Positions 24,787 to 37,063 of a DNA stretch of 64,000 nucleotides are shown piece by piece. How positions within the stretch are numbered: position 1 is the stretch's first letter; each line of letters begins with the position of its first letter. The stretch is from Aradus depressus. Its lineage: Eukaryota > Arthropoda > Insecta > Hemiptera > Aradidae. Both the position numbers and the translations under genes were made by a program. The DNA lies in the NCBI GenBank assembly GCA_963662175.1, contig OY759221.1, positions 23,113,027-23,177,026 of the forward strand, in the 5' to 3' direction. The notes beneath the pieces are model-generated. The model searched no databases, was not told the DNA's origin, and saw nothing but the letters and a program-made list of their open reading frames with translations.

Positions 24787-26102
24787 TGTTGGATGTAAAT
24801 ATATGGGTTTTTCAGGTTTAAAGGGTCAGACTTCATTTGTATATTAATTCAGAATGGAAAATAGTAGATATATTTACATGGGTGGTTATCTCAAAATAGT
24901 CATATAGTAATAGAGTTCGAGGAGTTTCTCATCTCTCGTCTTTTAAGGACTTTGAAATGAACATATTTGTTATGAATAGCTTGTGATTAATCGTACCGTG
25001 TCAATATGACGACAAAAAGTGTTATTTGATAATATTTTGGGAATTATTGTTTCCCCGGCGGAAATTATGTGTAACGGAAGAATTCCTATCTAATTAATAA
25101 TGTATATTCCATGAGTTTTCCAACGATGTGCTATATGTCCATAGTTTAAGAGAGAGAGGATGAGAAGAAATTATTATAATGCATTTATTTTATTTCTAAA
25201 CGTTGCCATTTTGAAACATTGAAAAATATCAAACAATGTTTCACTTGTAAAAGTTTCTTGTTTTTATGAGGCCTTTAAAACGAAGTACACATCCGCCCCT
25301 CTTAGTAACAGAAATGTTGAGAGTGCGCCCCCTTATTCCCAAAATAATATTTTCAACATACCCAATTTCTTCGAAATGTTATTATCTACTTTTACCTTGA
25401 GAAGTTTTTTGATTTGATGAATCATTTCGAGGTATATAGTAACATTTTGAAATAAACATGTTTTTTTGAGATTATTCAGCTATAGTTTTTGAAGAATGCA
25501 TTTGCGAACTTTGGTTCATACGAAGTTTTTTTCTCATTTTGGGATCCTCTACATAATTCTGAAGTCTAACCTTTTATACATCAAACACCTGGTATATATA
25601 TGTATATTTTTTTTAATTTTCTATTAATAACAGTAAAAGAAATCAAGGTTCAATTTATATGTTAATTGTAAGACAATTTAATAAATTCCCCTTACACTCA
25701 TTAAAAAATATTAATACCAGTGTGTACAATCCATGTAATACTAATCTATGGATTAATCATCAATTTTTAGAATGGTACTCTAATAAATTATAATTCTTGT
25801 GATAAATTCCATTCCTGTAAATTAATTGTATTTATTTATTTTTATTTTTGTAACGATGAATATATTTTTAATTTGTTGACTTTTGACATTGTTTATCATT
25901 TGTTTTTGCCAAAATAGTAAATGTAGTTTATAATATAACGTTATTTTTTGATAAATGGTTATTTATAATTTTATCTTCCCTCATTGTATCTGATAGATAA
26001 TTTTAAAAAAAAAATATATATGGGCAATAGAAAGTGAATGTGTCGAAAGTGCATTTATTCGAAAACATTTCTTGTCAAAAAATAAAATAAAGAAAGAAAT
26101 TA
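24787..26102. other. AT-rich spacer
   Basis: No gene, tRNA or repeat relationship recognised in this 1.3 kb. Confidence 0.5.
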
Positions 26103-26290
26103 TGTTTTTTTAAAAATATTGTCTATTTCACAAAATATATATAAGATATGGGAGTACTTTCGGTATAGCATCTTCAGCCACGACTTAACAAATACTGTCA
26201 GTGGCTCAAGATGGTAGCAATACCGAACATACTTACTTCCATTTTATATATATTTTGCGAAATAGACAATATTTTTAAAAAATCTTACGT
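26103..26290. repeat. Palindromic hairpin repeat (MITE-like)
   Basis: Outer arms TTTAAAAATATTGTCTATTTC and its mirror near 26280; inner pairs CGGTAT/ATACCG, CATCTT/AAGATG and AGCCAC/GTGGCT. Best-preserved member of the family at 4490-4640 and 9600-9740. Confidence 0.8.
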
Positions 26291-27264
26291 TTTTCTTTAG
26301 TTTTTTAATAGGTGTTTTACAATATCTCTGCAAAAGATGTTAACTATCATTTGTTTTGTTGAACGCTCTAATTCAACGCGCATTTGTACTTGTTGATCCT
26401 ATGATCACTGCTTCAGCCAAAGTATAATAAACTCACTTGAGTAAACAGAACTCTATTTTTTATTTCATTTTTTTTCATTTTTGGTATAAATGAGTGAATT
26501 CCAAAACGTCAAGAAGACACCAGAATTGTATTTTTCACAAATAATTTAATTCAAAAACAACACACATAATACTGAAGAATGTATTATAAATAAATATTTA
26601 TAATCGGTTTACAACTTTCTAATCTAATTAAATACATGTATATATATCTAATAATATATATATAATTCCATTGTCTTTAAATTTTTGTTTTTTGATGGAG
26701 AAATGGAATTACAAAGAGTAATCATGATTAAAAAATAGGTTTTTGCACTAATGATTTAAAATATATTTTTTTATTAATAATGTTTTATAACAAAAATATA
26801 TAACTTTAAGTAGTTGCCAAGTATTTACAAATAAATTTTTAATAAATAGATTGTAAAACAAATTAACAAGCAACACTCCTCTCTACCATTTAATAATAAT
26901 TTACATTTTTTTTTTTTTAATGTTAAAGGTTTTGAAAGCGAAATTAAATTTAACAGAAAATATATTTTATGGTATCTTCTTGTCAATAATTTATATGCAT
27001 TTATAGGTTTTTATTTTTTGGAATTTTAATTAAAGGCAGCAAAGAACTCTATGTACTAATAGCAAACAATATATGACATTGAAACTAGAAAATTAAACCA
27101 TAATGAAATAAATAAATAAAAATGGTTTAACAAGCTAATAAATAAATATTATATTTATACTTTTTTCTTCTTTTTTTTCGGATGGATTACAGAATAATAA
27201 TTAAGGAGAAGAAACATGATTAATACTGCGCAGGAAGTATGATTTTTGTAGGGTCTGCTGTTGT

Positions 27265-29789
27265 TTACGATTCCCAGTTGAGTTCGCCACTGTTGCTGAA
27301 GTAGTCAATGTTGTCAGTCCTGCAACAAATACATTTACAATTAGTACAGTTTACTAAATGTATTTTTCATACTAATATTAAAAAGTGAAGCTATTCTGCC
27401 ACCATTGAAAAAAAAGTCTCCGGTGAATCACTGGCAATGTAGTATCCCAGAACGAATTAATCAATATATTTTTTGCTCTTTCTCGAAAACCTGTCAACCG
27501 TTTAGGCTAAAAATGTGTAGTTGATTTACATAGTGGCTAATGAAACTACATAAAATTTTGTGTGGATACATCGACAGTTATTTCGCTTTTTGAGTTGGGT
27601 CCCCTTTTCTTTGGCGGATGTCACGGAAAATAAATAGGTGCCATCGTTATGGGATTTTGAATTTACATATGAAATTTTGGATCGCTACAACGGCGGCAGT
27701 TATTAGAGTTTTTTTGTTAAGCTCTCCCATTTCCCCTTGGGCGATTTGACTGAAAATCAATATATCTCGTCCTCATGGGGTTTTGAAATGAAATGAAAAT
27801 ACATTTTATTCTGGGACCGAGGTCCCCTTAGAATAAATACATGACAGTCACTGGACAGAGTAACAAATAAAATGAAATATCAGTGATGAGATAAAGGTGC
27901 TACAGTGGATAAAACCAAGAGCAAAATAAATAAAACTAAATAAGAGAAAGCATTAAATAAAAATAAAATAGATAATGATAAAATAAAAAAATTAATAAAT
28001 AAACTAAAAAAATAATAGTTAGGTTAGGTTTTATGACTCATGCCCGGGCTTTAACTACGAGGTCATATCGCCTACTACCAGAGCGCTCTTTCGTCACTCT
28101 GGTGGACATGAGCCCGACTCTATGTGGGAGTCCTAAATTTTTATTCATCCAGGGTAGGGGTCTTTAACGAGTACCTGACATCGTACAGGCTCGGGACCAT
28201 AGCTTAACGTCCCATCCGAAGGACGGCGTGTTTAAGTTTATTTTACCTGCCAGATAAAATAAACTAAGGGCCTCGGTCGGGTTACGAACCCACGTTCTTG
28301 AGCTCAGAAGTCAAGCACGCATACCACTGAGCTACCGGCGCCCTCTAAAAATAACAGTAAAAAAGGAGTTAAATTAACAGATTCATTAAGAAAAAATCAA
28401 AAGAAGAAAAATGTGTCTAAATAAATATGTAGAAGATAAAATAAAATAAAAAGAAAAACAATATGTATATAAAAGTCAAGATTATGGAGGAGGGAATCTT
28501 GCCCAGGCTTTCTATAAAATTATTTTAAGAAAACTAATGAAAAAAAAATAATAATAATAAATAAATAAATAAAATGTAAGGATGAAGATGAAAAGATAAA
28601 TAAGAAAAATACAAAGAAACAAGAAATTGATGTTAAGGAGAGGGGTTTTGGGTGTATGTGTAAAATTTCGTGTCGATCGGGAGTTATAGTGTACACACAG
28701 ACATTTAGTTTTACATTTTTGGGATCAAGGGATCGGAAAACATGAAAATCCGTTGAAAACTCAACATCGAATTTCTGACCGATTACATAAGATCCTCTAT
28801 ACATCAGCTGGGGAAGTAAAAAGCCGTATTTTCTTTGTATATAAGTAATTTTGATTCAAATAAGAGTATCAATAATGGATCAAGATTGGCTCGAATCGAG
28901 GGTCTTATTGAAAAGGAGACTTAACGTGCGAATATATGAGAGAAGATAGTCATCACCTGCACTTATAGTAGCAAGCCTCTCGGCCAACGCCGCCTGCAAG
29001 ATATTTTTGATGGGAGCAGGATGACTAGAATCAAGCGACTATAGGGAAGGTTAGAATTGCGTTTGGAGTAGTGGGATTTGATCAGATCGTTCACAAAAGG
29101 TAAATTGCTAAAGAGTACGTTGGCTCCACTGCTAACAAAAATTATTATTAATTTTAGAAGAGGTCAAACTGTAGAAACCGGTCGTATACTTGAACCAGTA
29201 GGACACCTGATGGAACAGCATGACTAGGAGTACGGGAAGGTGATAACACTTGCGGGCAATGAGACGGTCCGGATAGTATCCGTTAACATGAACTACTAAT
29301 ATTAAACAAGAAACTACTATGCAGAGGCAATAAACTGATTAATGTATAGTATTTCTATCATAAAACCATCTAAGGACTTCTTAGAAAGTCCCTGAGGACC
29401 ACATTTATCCTTTGCTAGTAGCCCTGAACGTCGGAAAGGTAGTATAGAGAATAATGTAGAAAGACAACTATTGAGCTTCAAGAGTAGTTGAGAAGGCAAA
29501 CACTGGAGAAAAACAACTTTTCTGAGAAGTGATTTGACTCCTCCCCTCCCCAGGTTTTTCTTAAGACGAGACTAGATCTAAGTAAGTGATCTGACCTGGT
29601 GTTGTCCATTGTGTGACGTTTGCCAATGTTCTTGAGGAACTCCCTGTTGTGAGACACTTGTCCCTCCTGTTTCTGGAGTCGTCGTCGTGCTATCTCGAGG
29701 AGAAGACGGTTCCTGAGCACCTCAATCGGGTTCGACACCGACAGAGATGGTCCAGTTCTCTTGGTTCGCCAATCGTTCATTTCATCCTC
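27265..29789 (-). CDS. Dh44: DH44 (CRF-like diuretic hormone) precursor, 3' two exons
   Basis: Insect/crustacean relative of corticotropin-releasing factor; a secreted, amidated peptide acting on class B GPCRs, known in insects to control fluid secretion. Exons (complement): 29596-29789 and 27265-27319, joined by a GT-AG intron in phase. The first exon carries a cleavage site RTKR, then a 44-residue mature peptide beginning TGPSLSVSNPIEVLRNRLLL and ending EFLKNI, then GKR for amidation and dibasic cleavage; Drosophila DH44 is also 44 residues. The last exon adds an acidic 17-residue tail after the joined Arg codon and a stop. The acceptor before 29789 shows an upstream exon exists. No signal peptide was found; a ten-codon ATG stretch at 29996-30025 with a phase-compatible donor lacks one and is doubtful. 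The 2.3-kb intron holds a SINE and repeats. Confidence 0.93.
27415..27790. repeat. GGGGAAGTAC family copy in DH44 intron
   Basis: Starts with the CTCCGGTGAATCACTGGCAATGTA end block and carries two units of the internal repeat (GACAGTTATTTCGCTTTTTGAGT, CTCATGGGGTTTTGAA). It runs directly into the AT-rich repeat at 27782. Confidence 0.7.
27782..28620. repeat. AT-rich dispersed repeat, copy 2, interrupted by SINE
   Basis: Same blocks as 2064-2700: ATGAAATGAAAATACA, GGGACCGAGGTCCCCTTAGAATAAATACA, and CTTGCCCAGGCTTTC. A SINE at 28018-28345 splits it, so the repeat is older than that SINE insertion. Confidence 0.65.
28018..28345 (-). mobile_element. tRNA-derived SINE, near full length
   Basis: Minus-strand copy with tRNA-like head at 28310-28345 and CCTAA tail at the left. 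Flanks CTAAAAAAATAATAGT and CTAAAAATAACAGT are a plausible imperfect target duplication. Lies in the DH44 intron. Confidence 0.88.
28635..28825. repeat. GGGGAAGTAC family end
   Basis: Carries the CGATTACATAAGATCCTCTATACATCAGCTGGGGAAGTAAAA end block that is typical of one terminus of this family (compare 21060-21112 and 63290-63335). Confidence 0.65.
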
Positions 29790-30458
29790 CTGCAACACAT
29801 AATCGCAAGTTTCAGAATGTTTTTTATAATATTGATTAGAAGTACTGGCTGAAATTGTATCATGAATTAAGTTACAGTTACAGTTGATACTCCTGGAACA
29901 AATTTAATAATCATTACCAATTAAAATTACACGTAATCAAGTAAAGCCAAGAATTTTCTATCCAGGGATAATAAAAAAAATGGGGGATTTCATACCTTAT
30001 AATATGGTTTTGTAGATGTTTTCATGGTTATTCGTTTGAAATTTCGTTGAATATTTTATGAAATTATAGATAAGAAATATAAATTATTAGCTTACTCCTC
30101 ATACATAGTTCATACTTTGCAAAGTCTTTTCTGTTCGGAATAATAAATTAAATAAATTTAAGTCTGTTAAATCAAAATTTATGATATGTAATGATTTAGA
30201 GTGTATTAGTATTGTGGAAATACATGAGTTTTTGGATAGCCCCGCACTATAACTGAGTTAGGCACACTATGAGTAGGAACGAAATAGCCAAATGGCTCCT
30301 CATCTTTCAAAGATAACTAGAAAAAAGGCTGGAGGGAAAGTTTGCTTCTAAAATACTTTTTCAAATTCACTTTCTCAAAACTTAAGTTAAAAAAATAAAT
30401 TGTGTTGTAATGCAAAAATAAGTTGTATGTGGTTGTTAAATTTCAACATTAAAAGTTG

Positions 30459-30729
30459 AAGGCGCCGGTAGCTCAGAAGTAGCCTGCAAGTCTACTGAGC
30501 TCAAGATCGCGGTTTAGAAACCCTGCGGAAGCCCTTAAGTTTTTTATCTGGGAGGCGAAAAACCACAGAGCATGCCATCCTTCGAGCCTATACGATGTCA
30601 GATACTCCTCTAAGTCCCCTAGCCTAGGTGAATAAAAATTTAGGACTCTTATAGTAGAGTCAGGCTCATGCCTACCAGAGTGACGAAAGAGCCCTCTGGT
30701 AGTCGGGGCTGTGTCACGTATATAACCTC
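30459..30729 (+). mobile_element. tRNA-derived SINE
   Basis: Plus-strand copy starting GAAGGCGCCGGTAGCTCAGAAGTAG. AAAAGTTG occurs on both sides (30451-30458 and about 30730-30737), a likely 8-bp or longer target duplication. The body is shortened and the CCTAA tail is missing. Confidence 0.8.
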
Positions 30730-31169
30730 AAAAGTTGTAGTTATTTTTTATTTCATTTTCTGTTTTCTTTTTCTCTCTCATTTTTAAATGAAAGGCAATT
30801 AAGACATTTAGAGCATAGATGTTGTTTGATTTTCAGTCTCTACGTCATGATATTGAAGTTTGATCGATGAAATAAGGTTGATGTTTTTTTTGACTGTCGA
30901 AGGTACACTTTGAAGTTATATTCGATGGTTTCATTTCCTTAGTGGTCCCATGCCCTTGCTCTTATTAACTACATTTTTTTTTTTTTTATTATTTAAAGGA
31001 GGGGTAACTGAGGGAACAATCTGCGCAGATCGGTTCGTCCCCAGTCCATCTTATAGTGCCTGCTTCTGTTGTCGCCAGGAGCCGATGAATCGGTTGAACC
31101 TCGGGTAGTCGGTTTCCGTCACCAGCTGCAGCAGATTCAGTCCCAGATATGATCCTATCCCGTGAATCA

Positions 31170-31535
31170 ACTCCACCCTAAAAGACGCTGCACTCTCCCC
31201 CTTATTCCTTCAACAAACAGTTAACACAGCACAAGACCTTTCGAACTACTCGAGAAGAAAAATTGAACAACACTGGAACAATGAATGGACTCAGATGGAA
31301 GACAACAACAAACTCAGAAAACAAGCCGTGGAAACCTGAAGGCAGCACCATGAACAGACGAGACACCTGATCATCACAAGACTACTTCTTGGACTTGAAC
31401 AGCCGACATGCTCCTGCAACCAAGACTACACAGAGCTCACAGTACAACATATACTGACTGACTGCACAAACTACACCACATTAAGGAATAAATACAAACT
31501 ACCGACAGACATGAAAAAAATACTTAAAAAAAAAA
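31170..31535 (+). pseudogene. Non-LTR ORF2 C-terminal remnant (post-RNase H region)
   Basis: About 31340-31535 reads HLIITRLLLGLEQPTCSCNQ and LTVQHILTDCTNYTTLRNKY, the Cys-rich end of non-LTR proteins that carry an RNase H domain; upstream a block resembling the RNase H C-terminus is split by stops. Ends in an A-rich run at 31528-31543, where another remnant (minus strand) abuts. Confidence 0.8.
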
Positions 31536-31544
31536 AAAAAAACA

Positions 31545-31717
31545 GCTTGGTCGTACAACGGACATTCGAGGACTACATATTCTGCAGTCTTGATCCCACT
31601 GCACGAACAGTTCGGGTTGTTCCTTCTCTTAAAGAAGCTTAGAGTTAAAGTCACTATGACCTGATAACATTTGGGACATCCAATGATAAGGCTGTACCCA
31701 TCTATCAAATTTAACAT
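31545..31717 (-). pseudogene. Non-LTR C-terminal Cys-rich remnant
   Basis: Minus-strand frame with CSCSGIKTAEYVVLECPLYDQ, the same domain as the degraded plus-strand block at 8685-8740. It ends head-on against the remnant at 31170-31535 at a poly-A run, so two insertions met here. Confidence 0.7.
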
Positions 31718-32150
31718 TCCACCTATTTGTTAACAAGCGTCACTCCCTCACTCATCTAATATATTACTGACCAGGTAAGAGACAATGAAATGAAGTATTG
31801 GCAAGATAGAAGAGTGGAGGACACAATTAGGGGACTTACCTGTCCCTTTGTCCCCCACATCAAATATTTGATCCCTACAAACATTTTACCCGGTTCAGTC
31901 GCCCTTCTCCTTTTAGCCCACCCCCCCTGCAGCCAGCCTATATACTCATGTTTGCCACTCACCGCAGCTTTGTTCCGTTCCTTTTGCAACATATTCTGTA
32001 TTCTACCACTGACCTCAACTAGAATAAAGCCACGAATTCATATAAGATTTTTTTTTGTCACAAATATAACAATTAATATGAAGTAATATGAAAGTTAAAT
32101 GTTTGCTATCCATTTTGTGCTAAAAAGTTGACTTATTGATTGACTTATTG
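31718..32150. other. Spacer
   Basis: Moderately GC-rich, with overlapping frames on both strands but no similarity I recognise. No gene called. Confidence 0.4.
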
Positions 32151-33595
32151 TTGACAGCTTTGGAATCCTCAAACTAAATTTTGTGTTGAGACAATCATTA
32201 CATTGGCAGTTATTAGAATTTTTGAGTCAAGCCCCCCTCCTCTGACCCACTTCTTCAAGCTGATTTTGCGGAAAATTAATGAATTTCGTTCTTCTAGATT
32301 TTTTAATTTAAATATAAAATTTCAAGCCGACACGCTAGTTACATCGGCAGTTTTGAGTTTTGTATTAAGCCCCCGACATTTGGAGTAATGAATGATGACC
32401 GTTTGAAGCAAAAGCAAAAGTTAAAAAAAAAACTAAATTCATAATTTTGAAGTTGAATACATTTTCGTAACTTTGTCACACACTTCTTGTAGTACAGAAT
32501 ATTATTTATTTCCATCTAACGTACATTTTACTGACGTTTCACAGTGCTTTGATGTACTTGACAGGTTAGAAGTAAAAGGAAATGAGTTTTCATCATCATT
32601 AAATTTACTAAAAACCTTTGTTATGAAGTCATGTTAGTATCATTAATATTTAGTAAATGATAACTGTTAAGTATTCATTTGAAAAAAAAAAAAAAAAAAA
32701 AAAAACTGGCTCAGCGCGAAAGGCTTTATATACAATTTTAAAATATATATAAATGGTCATATAGATATCTAAAGAAGCCGAGATTTAGTGTTTTTGTTGA
32801 GAAGGGTTGAGGAGAGTCTTGCGTAGGCATGTGCCAGTTTGGAGCAAATGTGTTGGCCCAGATAAGTTTGATAGAATGAATGTATCGTCATGAAATTTTT
32901 TATCTGTATCCAAAACCCCAAAAAGACGAAATCTATTGATGTCCAGAAAATGCAATTTAGACCGGATATGAGAGGCCTAAATTAGTGGAAAATAAGCAAT
33001 ATTATTTTTTTTTAAACCGACAATCCTTTACATTTGTGCCAATAGGAGCTATTTTAAATTTATTTTAACCTTTTGGCAAATCCAATCTTTATCTGTGGTT
33101 TAAAAATCAGAAATTGAACAAAAAAAGTCTAGAATAGATAAAGAATCTTTTTTTATCCTAGATGTAGAAGGGTCACTTCTTGTTTGCCTGTCACCAATAT
33201 CCGACAGAACAAACTGGGCCATGAAAAAAATAAATAACGTCCAGAAGATTGAAAAACATATTAAAATCCCTCCCACACTGTCTTCAAAGTAACATTGAAA
33301 ATTCTGTTATTGCTTCCGCCATTTACCATACATTCTATTTACTAAAATAAAATTTGACTAAAACTAAATTCAAAAAGTCATCGGTGAATCACCGGCCATG
33401 TGATTCCTCAGCAAGAATTAATCAATTACGTTTTCGCGCTTCCTCCAAAAACCCAGTACATCACTACAACTCAGTATTTTACTTATATTGTAGTTTCTGA
33501 ATCCTCATACTAAATTTCCTGTCAATACATTCAGTATATCGACAATTAGGGTATTTGAACCAAGACACTTCATTTGTGAACTTCATCAAAATTTT
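32150..33595. repeat. Cluster of GGGGAAGTAC-family fragments
   Basis: Three partial copies: 32150-32375 (two internal units), 32860-32970 (GATAGAATGAATGTATCGTCATGAAATTTT) and 33375-33560 (AGTCATCGGTGAATCACCGGCCATGTGATTCC end). A-runs lie at 32682-32705. Nothing else recognised in the stretch. Confidence 0.6.
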
Positions 33596-34708
33596 ATCTT
33601 CCCAGAGTATTTTAGACCTAACTTTACACAGGAATGAGCTATATGCGTCCTATACTTAGGCCAGTATTCAATATATTCTGAAATAAAACAGAAGAGAGGG
33701 ACAAACTTAAACGGTTGAGGGAATTTTAGTTTTATTAACAGACTTATTTATTTTATGAGAAGCCATATATCTTGAGGTTTAAGTATACTAGATTACAATT
33801 AAATGAACCATTGCAGAAATATATTATATGTCATAAGGTTGGCGTTTTTATTAACCTATTTTAGAGAAATTAAACTTTCACTTCAATGAAATAAGTCAAT
33901 TCCATCATTAGACTCAACAAAGAAATGAGTCCTCCAGAATCAAAATTCACAATATTCAAAATTAACGAAATTGAGATGGCAGTGGTTATTTATGCAATTT
34001 TTTGAGCTGAATTCAAATATGGCGTTGGTTAGAATCAAAAGTCACCATATGTTAAATGGGCCTAGAAGTTGAGGGTTGGAGTCTGACATGAAGCGTCTTT
34101 TAACCAATCAGAAAGCAGTATTTGCAACCATAACCTGCTCAAAGATCGTTTATTTTTTATTTTGTGCTGTATTTTTTTGCAGGTTTTATTTTAAATAACA
34201 TTTTATTATTACCTATGCTTTATGTAAAATTATAATTATGTGTCAATTTTAATCATTTTTCATTTTTTTTTTAAATTATTTTAAGTTGTAATAATTGTAA
34301 CAATAAATTTACATTGCATTTGAAAATGTTGAATGGTTTTGATTTATTTGAACATGTTTGAGAAAGTTTGGAACAAAATTAACATTATCCTATGTAGTGG
34401 GAATCAAAATTCACATTATCCAAACATTGGTTTCAAAACTAACATTATCCAAAATTTTACTGCTTTTATTTTTATAACGCTATATAAAAATCCGTTTTTT
34501 TTTTGTATGTATTTCATTTTAAAGTGCTAACAGGATGTAAAAAAAACCATTTGCAAGAACCGGCGAAGCAAATCGTAGTCGAGAGCGGTTTTTGGCAAAT
34601 TCCCAAAATTTTGATTTTTGGATATTGTGAGTTTTGATTCTGGTGGACTCAAATGTAATATAAATGAAAATGTCTTAAGAACAAATTTCACAAATATAAC
34701 ACCATACG
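33596..34708. other. AT-rich spacer with short direct repeats
   Basis: No gene. The phrase AATCAAAATTCACATTATCCAAA recurs in shortened forms between 33930 and 34450 (for example at 33940, 34395 and 34425), a loose short repeat. Confidence 0.45.
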
Positions 34709-34945
34709 GGAGGGCGTTGGTAACTCAGAGGTAACGTACTGAGCTCGAGATAGCAGTTTCCAAACCCAGCCGAGGAACTTATATATTTTATTTGTCAAGT
34801 GAAAAAACCTTGAGCATGCCTTCCTTCGAATGGGATGTAAAGCGATGGTCCCGAACCTGTACGACGTTGGGCTCATATCCGCCAGAGTGACCAAAGAGCA
34901 CTCTGGTAGTAGGCAATGTATGGCCTCGTAGTTAAGGTTAAACGT
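34709..34945 (+). mobile_element. tRNA-derived SINE, degraded
   Basis: Starts AGGGCGTTGGTAACTCAGAGG, a mutated head, with the family body shortened in the middle. Ends near GGCCTCGTAGTTAAGG. Plus strand. Confidence 0.75.
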
Positions 34946-34969
34946 CCCATATTTTATTATGAATTTATC

Positions 34970-35165
34970 TCAACAGATGGCACCCGAAAACGGTTAGTCC
35001 TATCGAAAAATTAGTTCTTACAAAAAATGATCCTTATTAAATTTTGGATTCTTAATAAGCCCTTAGATTTGAGATAGGATCAATACGACAAAAGTTATAG
35101 CGCCTCAAACAATAAAAAATAAATTTCTATAGAAAATATACCAAAATAATGTTTAAATTGTATCA
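34970..35165. repeat. Dispersed repeat with ACAAAAGTTATAGCGC
   Basis: ACGGTTAGTCCTATCGAAAAATTAGT, then ATCAATACGACAAAAGTTATAGCGCC and AAATAATGTTTAAATTGTA. A close relative lies at 45700-45903; the reverse-oriented relative is at 19000-19200. Confidence 0.7.
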
Positions 35166-36039
35166 CGTAGCAAGGAATTATGAAATATTTTTTATTGAAG
35201 TGAAAACGTCTTTAGCACCGTTGTGATTTGAAACTCGATGAAAAGAAAAAGCGACACTATTGCCTTATCTATACATATATATATAACAGTTGTTTTATTT
35301 AGTCATCTGTTGATAAGGACTTCTTGTAACTGAAAGTGAAGAGAAAAAAAGTTGCCGATAATGCTTCTTGTCTAGTCTTGCGGCACAAAAAAGATAATCA
35401 TGAAAAATTCCAACGCCTCCTCCTCTCCCTCCAAAAAGTTTGGAATTGTGAATTTTTTTAGACTTATTAAGGAAAGATTTATTTCATACTTTAGTTACCA
35501 TAAGCCACTCGTGTCATTTGTTGAAATTAAAAACATGGAGTTTGAATAATAAAATATAAAATAATTTTTAAACTTGGTACCAATATTATAATAAATAACC
35601 CCTATAATTATCTCACTCCTGATATTGCATTCGACTCATTCTCTCGCAGTTTCGTTTTCTGAAGGTTTCACTTCTACCGCGTGTGAACTGCACACATGTT
35701 TTTTTATTGGTAGTTGTTACAAAAAATTACAAAAATGAAGAAAAAAAGTAAAATATATGTGGCCATTGCAGGACGTTTTATACCAATTACTTCTAAAAAT
35801 TAATTTTTCTCTCTCCCCATCCCCCTTCACAAAATTATTTCATACTGCCATTACTGGGTATAAGAATGTCAATCTCAGGATTAACGTAGAAAATTGTTAA
35901 AAATATAATTTAACAAAATTTTCATAATTCCCACGCAACCTTTAGACGAGAACAACCTATAAAGAGTCTGTAGATTTAGGAGGCACGAGATATTCACAAT
36001 AATAGAACAACAGAAACAATAAAGACATTGATGCTTTAA
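35166..36039. other. Spacer, nothing recognised
   Basis: AT-rich sequence with no coding, RNA or repeat signal that I can support. Confidence 0.5.
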
Positions 36040-36047
36040 ATTGTCTG

Positions 36048-36556
36048 CAGTGGTGGATTAACCAATAGGCAAACCTAGGCAGGTGCCTAGGGCCCCCGAT
36101 GCTGAAGGCCCCAATTTCTAAAAAAAAAAAAAAAAAAACTCACTTTTAAAATGATTTTACACGCTTTTGGGAAAAAGAATTCAGGTCAAATTTGACAAGG
36201 AATTTGACCCGAGTTATTTTTCCCAATAAAAGGTAGGAGGGGCCCCCTATTAAGCATGATTTTGATGCAGGAGAAAGTGTGTATGAAGTCAATTTTACAG
36301 CGAATTGAAAATATTATTCTTAACAATTATAACTGTATCAATAAATTCATAAAGGGGGCCATGGTGGCCGTGCGGGCTAGAGCCTACGCTCTACGCCCTA
36401 CGGCTTTGGTCGCATGGTCTCACCATGGTTTGCGGGTTCGAATCCCGTCCGGGAGTGAGTTTTATTTCGTAGATAGAACTCCCTCCCGGGGCCATGGATG
36501 TCTTAAATAATTATATATAACACATTGACATGGCTAATATGCACCGTACATAAAGC

Positions 36557-36643
<87 letters not shown>

Positions 36644-36748
36644 CTGAAAAGTTTTCGTTTTTTATTGGGGGGGGGGGGGGGGGGTAAAAATAGGGGGGGC
36701 CCACATTTGCAATCACCTAGGGCCCCGCAGAAGCTTAATCCGCCACTG
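36048..36748. mobile_element. Non-autonomous hAT element with 8-bp target duplication
   Basis: Ends CAGTGGTGGATTAA and TTAATCCGCCACTG are near-perfect terminal inverted repeats, bracketed by ATTGTCTG at 36040-36047 and 36749-36756, an exact 8-bp target duplication typical of hAT elements. Subterminal GCCTAGGGCCCC occurs in both ends. No transposase. A SINE with a very long poly-A tail is nested inside. Confidence 0.95.
36355..36640 (+). mobile_element. Nested tRNA-type SINE with 83-nt poly-A tail
   Basis: A-box-like TGGCCGTGCGGG at about 36364 and a perfect B-box GGTTCGAATCC at about 36435, a tRNA-Leu/Ser-like head with long variable part, followed by an unrelated body and an uninterrupted A-run at 36558-36640. 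It differs from the CCTAA-tailed SINE family of this window. A run of 18 G follows at 36667-36684. The uninterrupted tail suggests a young insertion. A real tRNA gene is less likely because the acceptor arms do not pair. Confidence 0.7.
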
Positions 36749-37063
36749 ATTGTCTGAATTAAACTGGGAAAAGTTGAACATGAGGTATGAGGGTCGACGA
36801 TGGCGCGACCTGGCAGGCATCTATGGAAACAGTTTTTATAAACTTGTAATCTCAGTTTGTACATTGATATAATTTATGTACGTACGTAAATTTGATTTTT
36901 AATATTTTCCCTGTTGTAAAGGAAATGAAATTGTAGTTAATGGTGAAATTAATAATTTAAAAGCTCTATAACATCTAATTATAGAGACACCATGAAAGCG
37001 GTACTTCCCGACTTCATTTTTTGCATTCTCAGGTACACTCACTCAAGTGAAATCTGTCCATGT

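Noticed and set aside
29996..30025. MKTSTKPYYK as first exon of DH44
   Set aside because: Donor and phase fit, but the sequence is not a signal peptide and no acceptor lies upstream of it before a stop.
36355..36455. True tRNA gene
   Set aside because: B box is perfect but acceptor-stem pairing is lacking and a poly-A tail follows the body, so a SINE fits better.
36511..36864. Minus-strand frame with a long Phe run
   Set aside because: It is the translated poly-A tail of the nested SINE.
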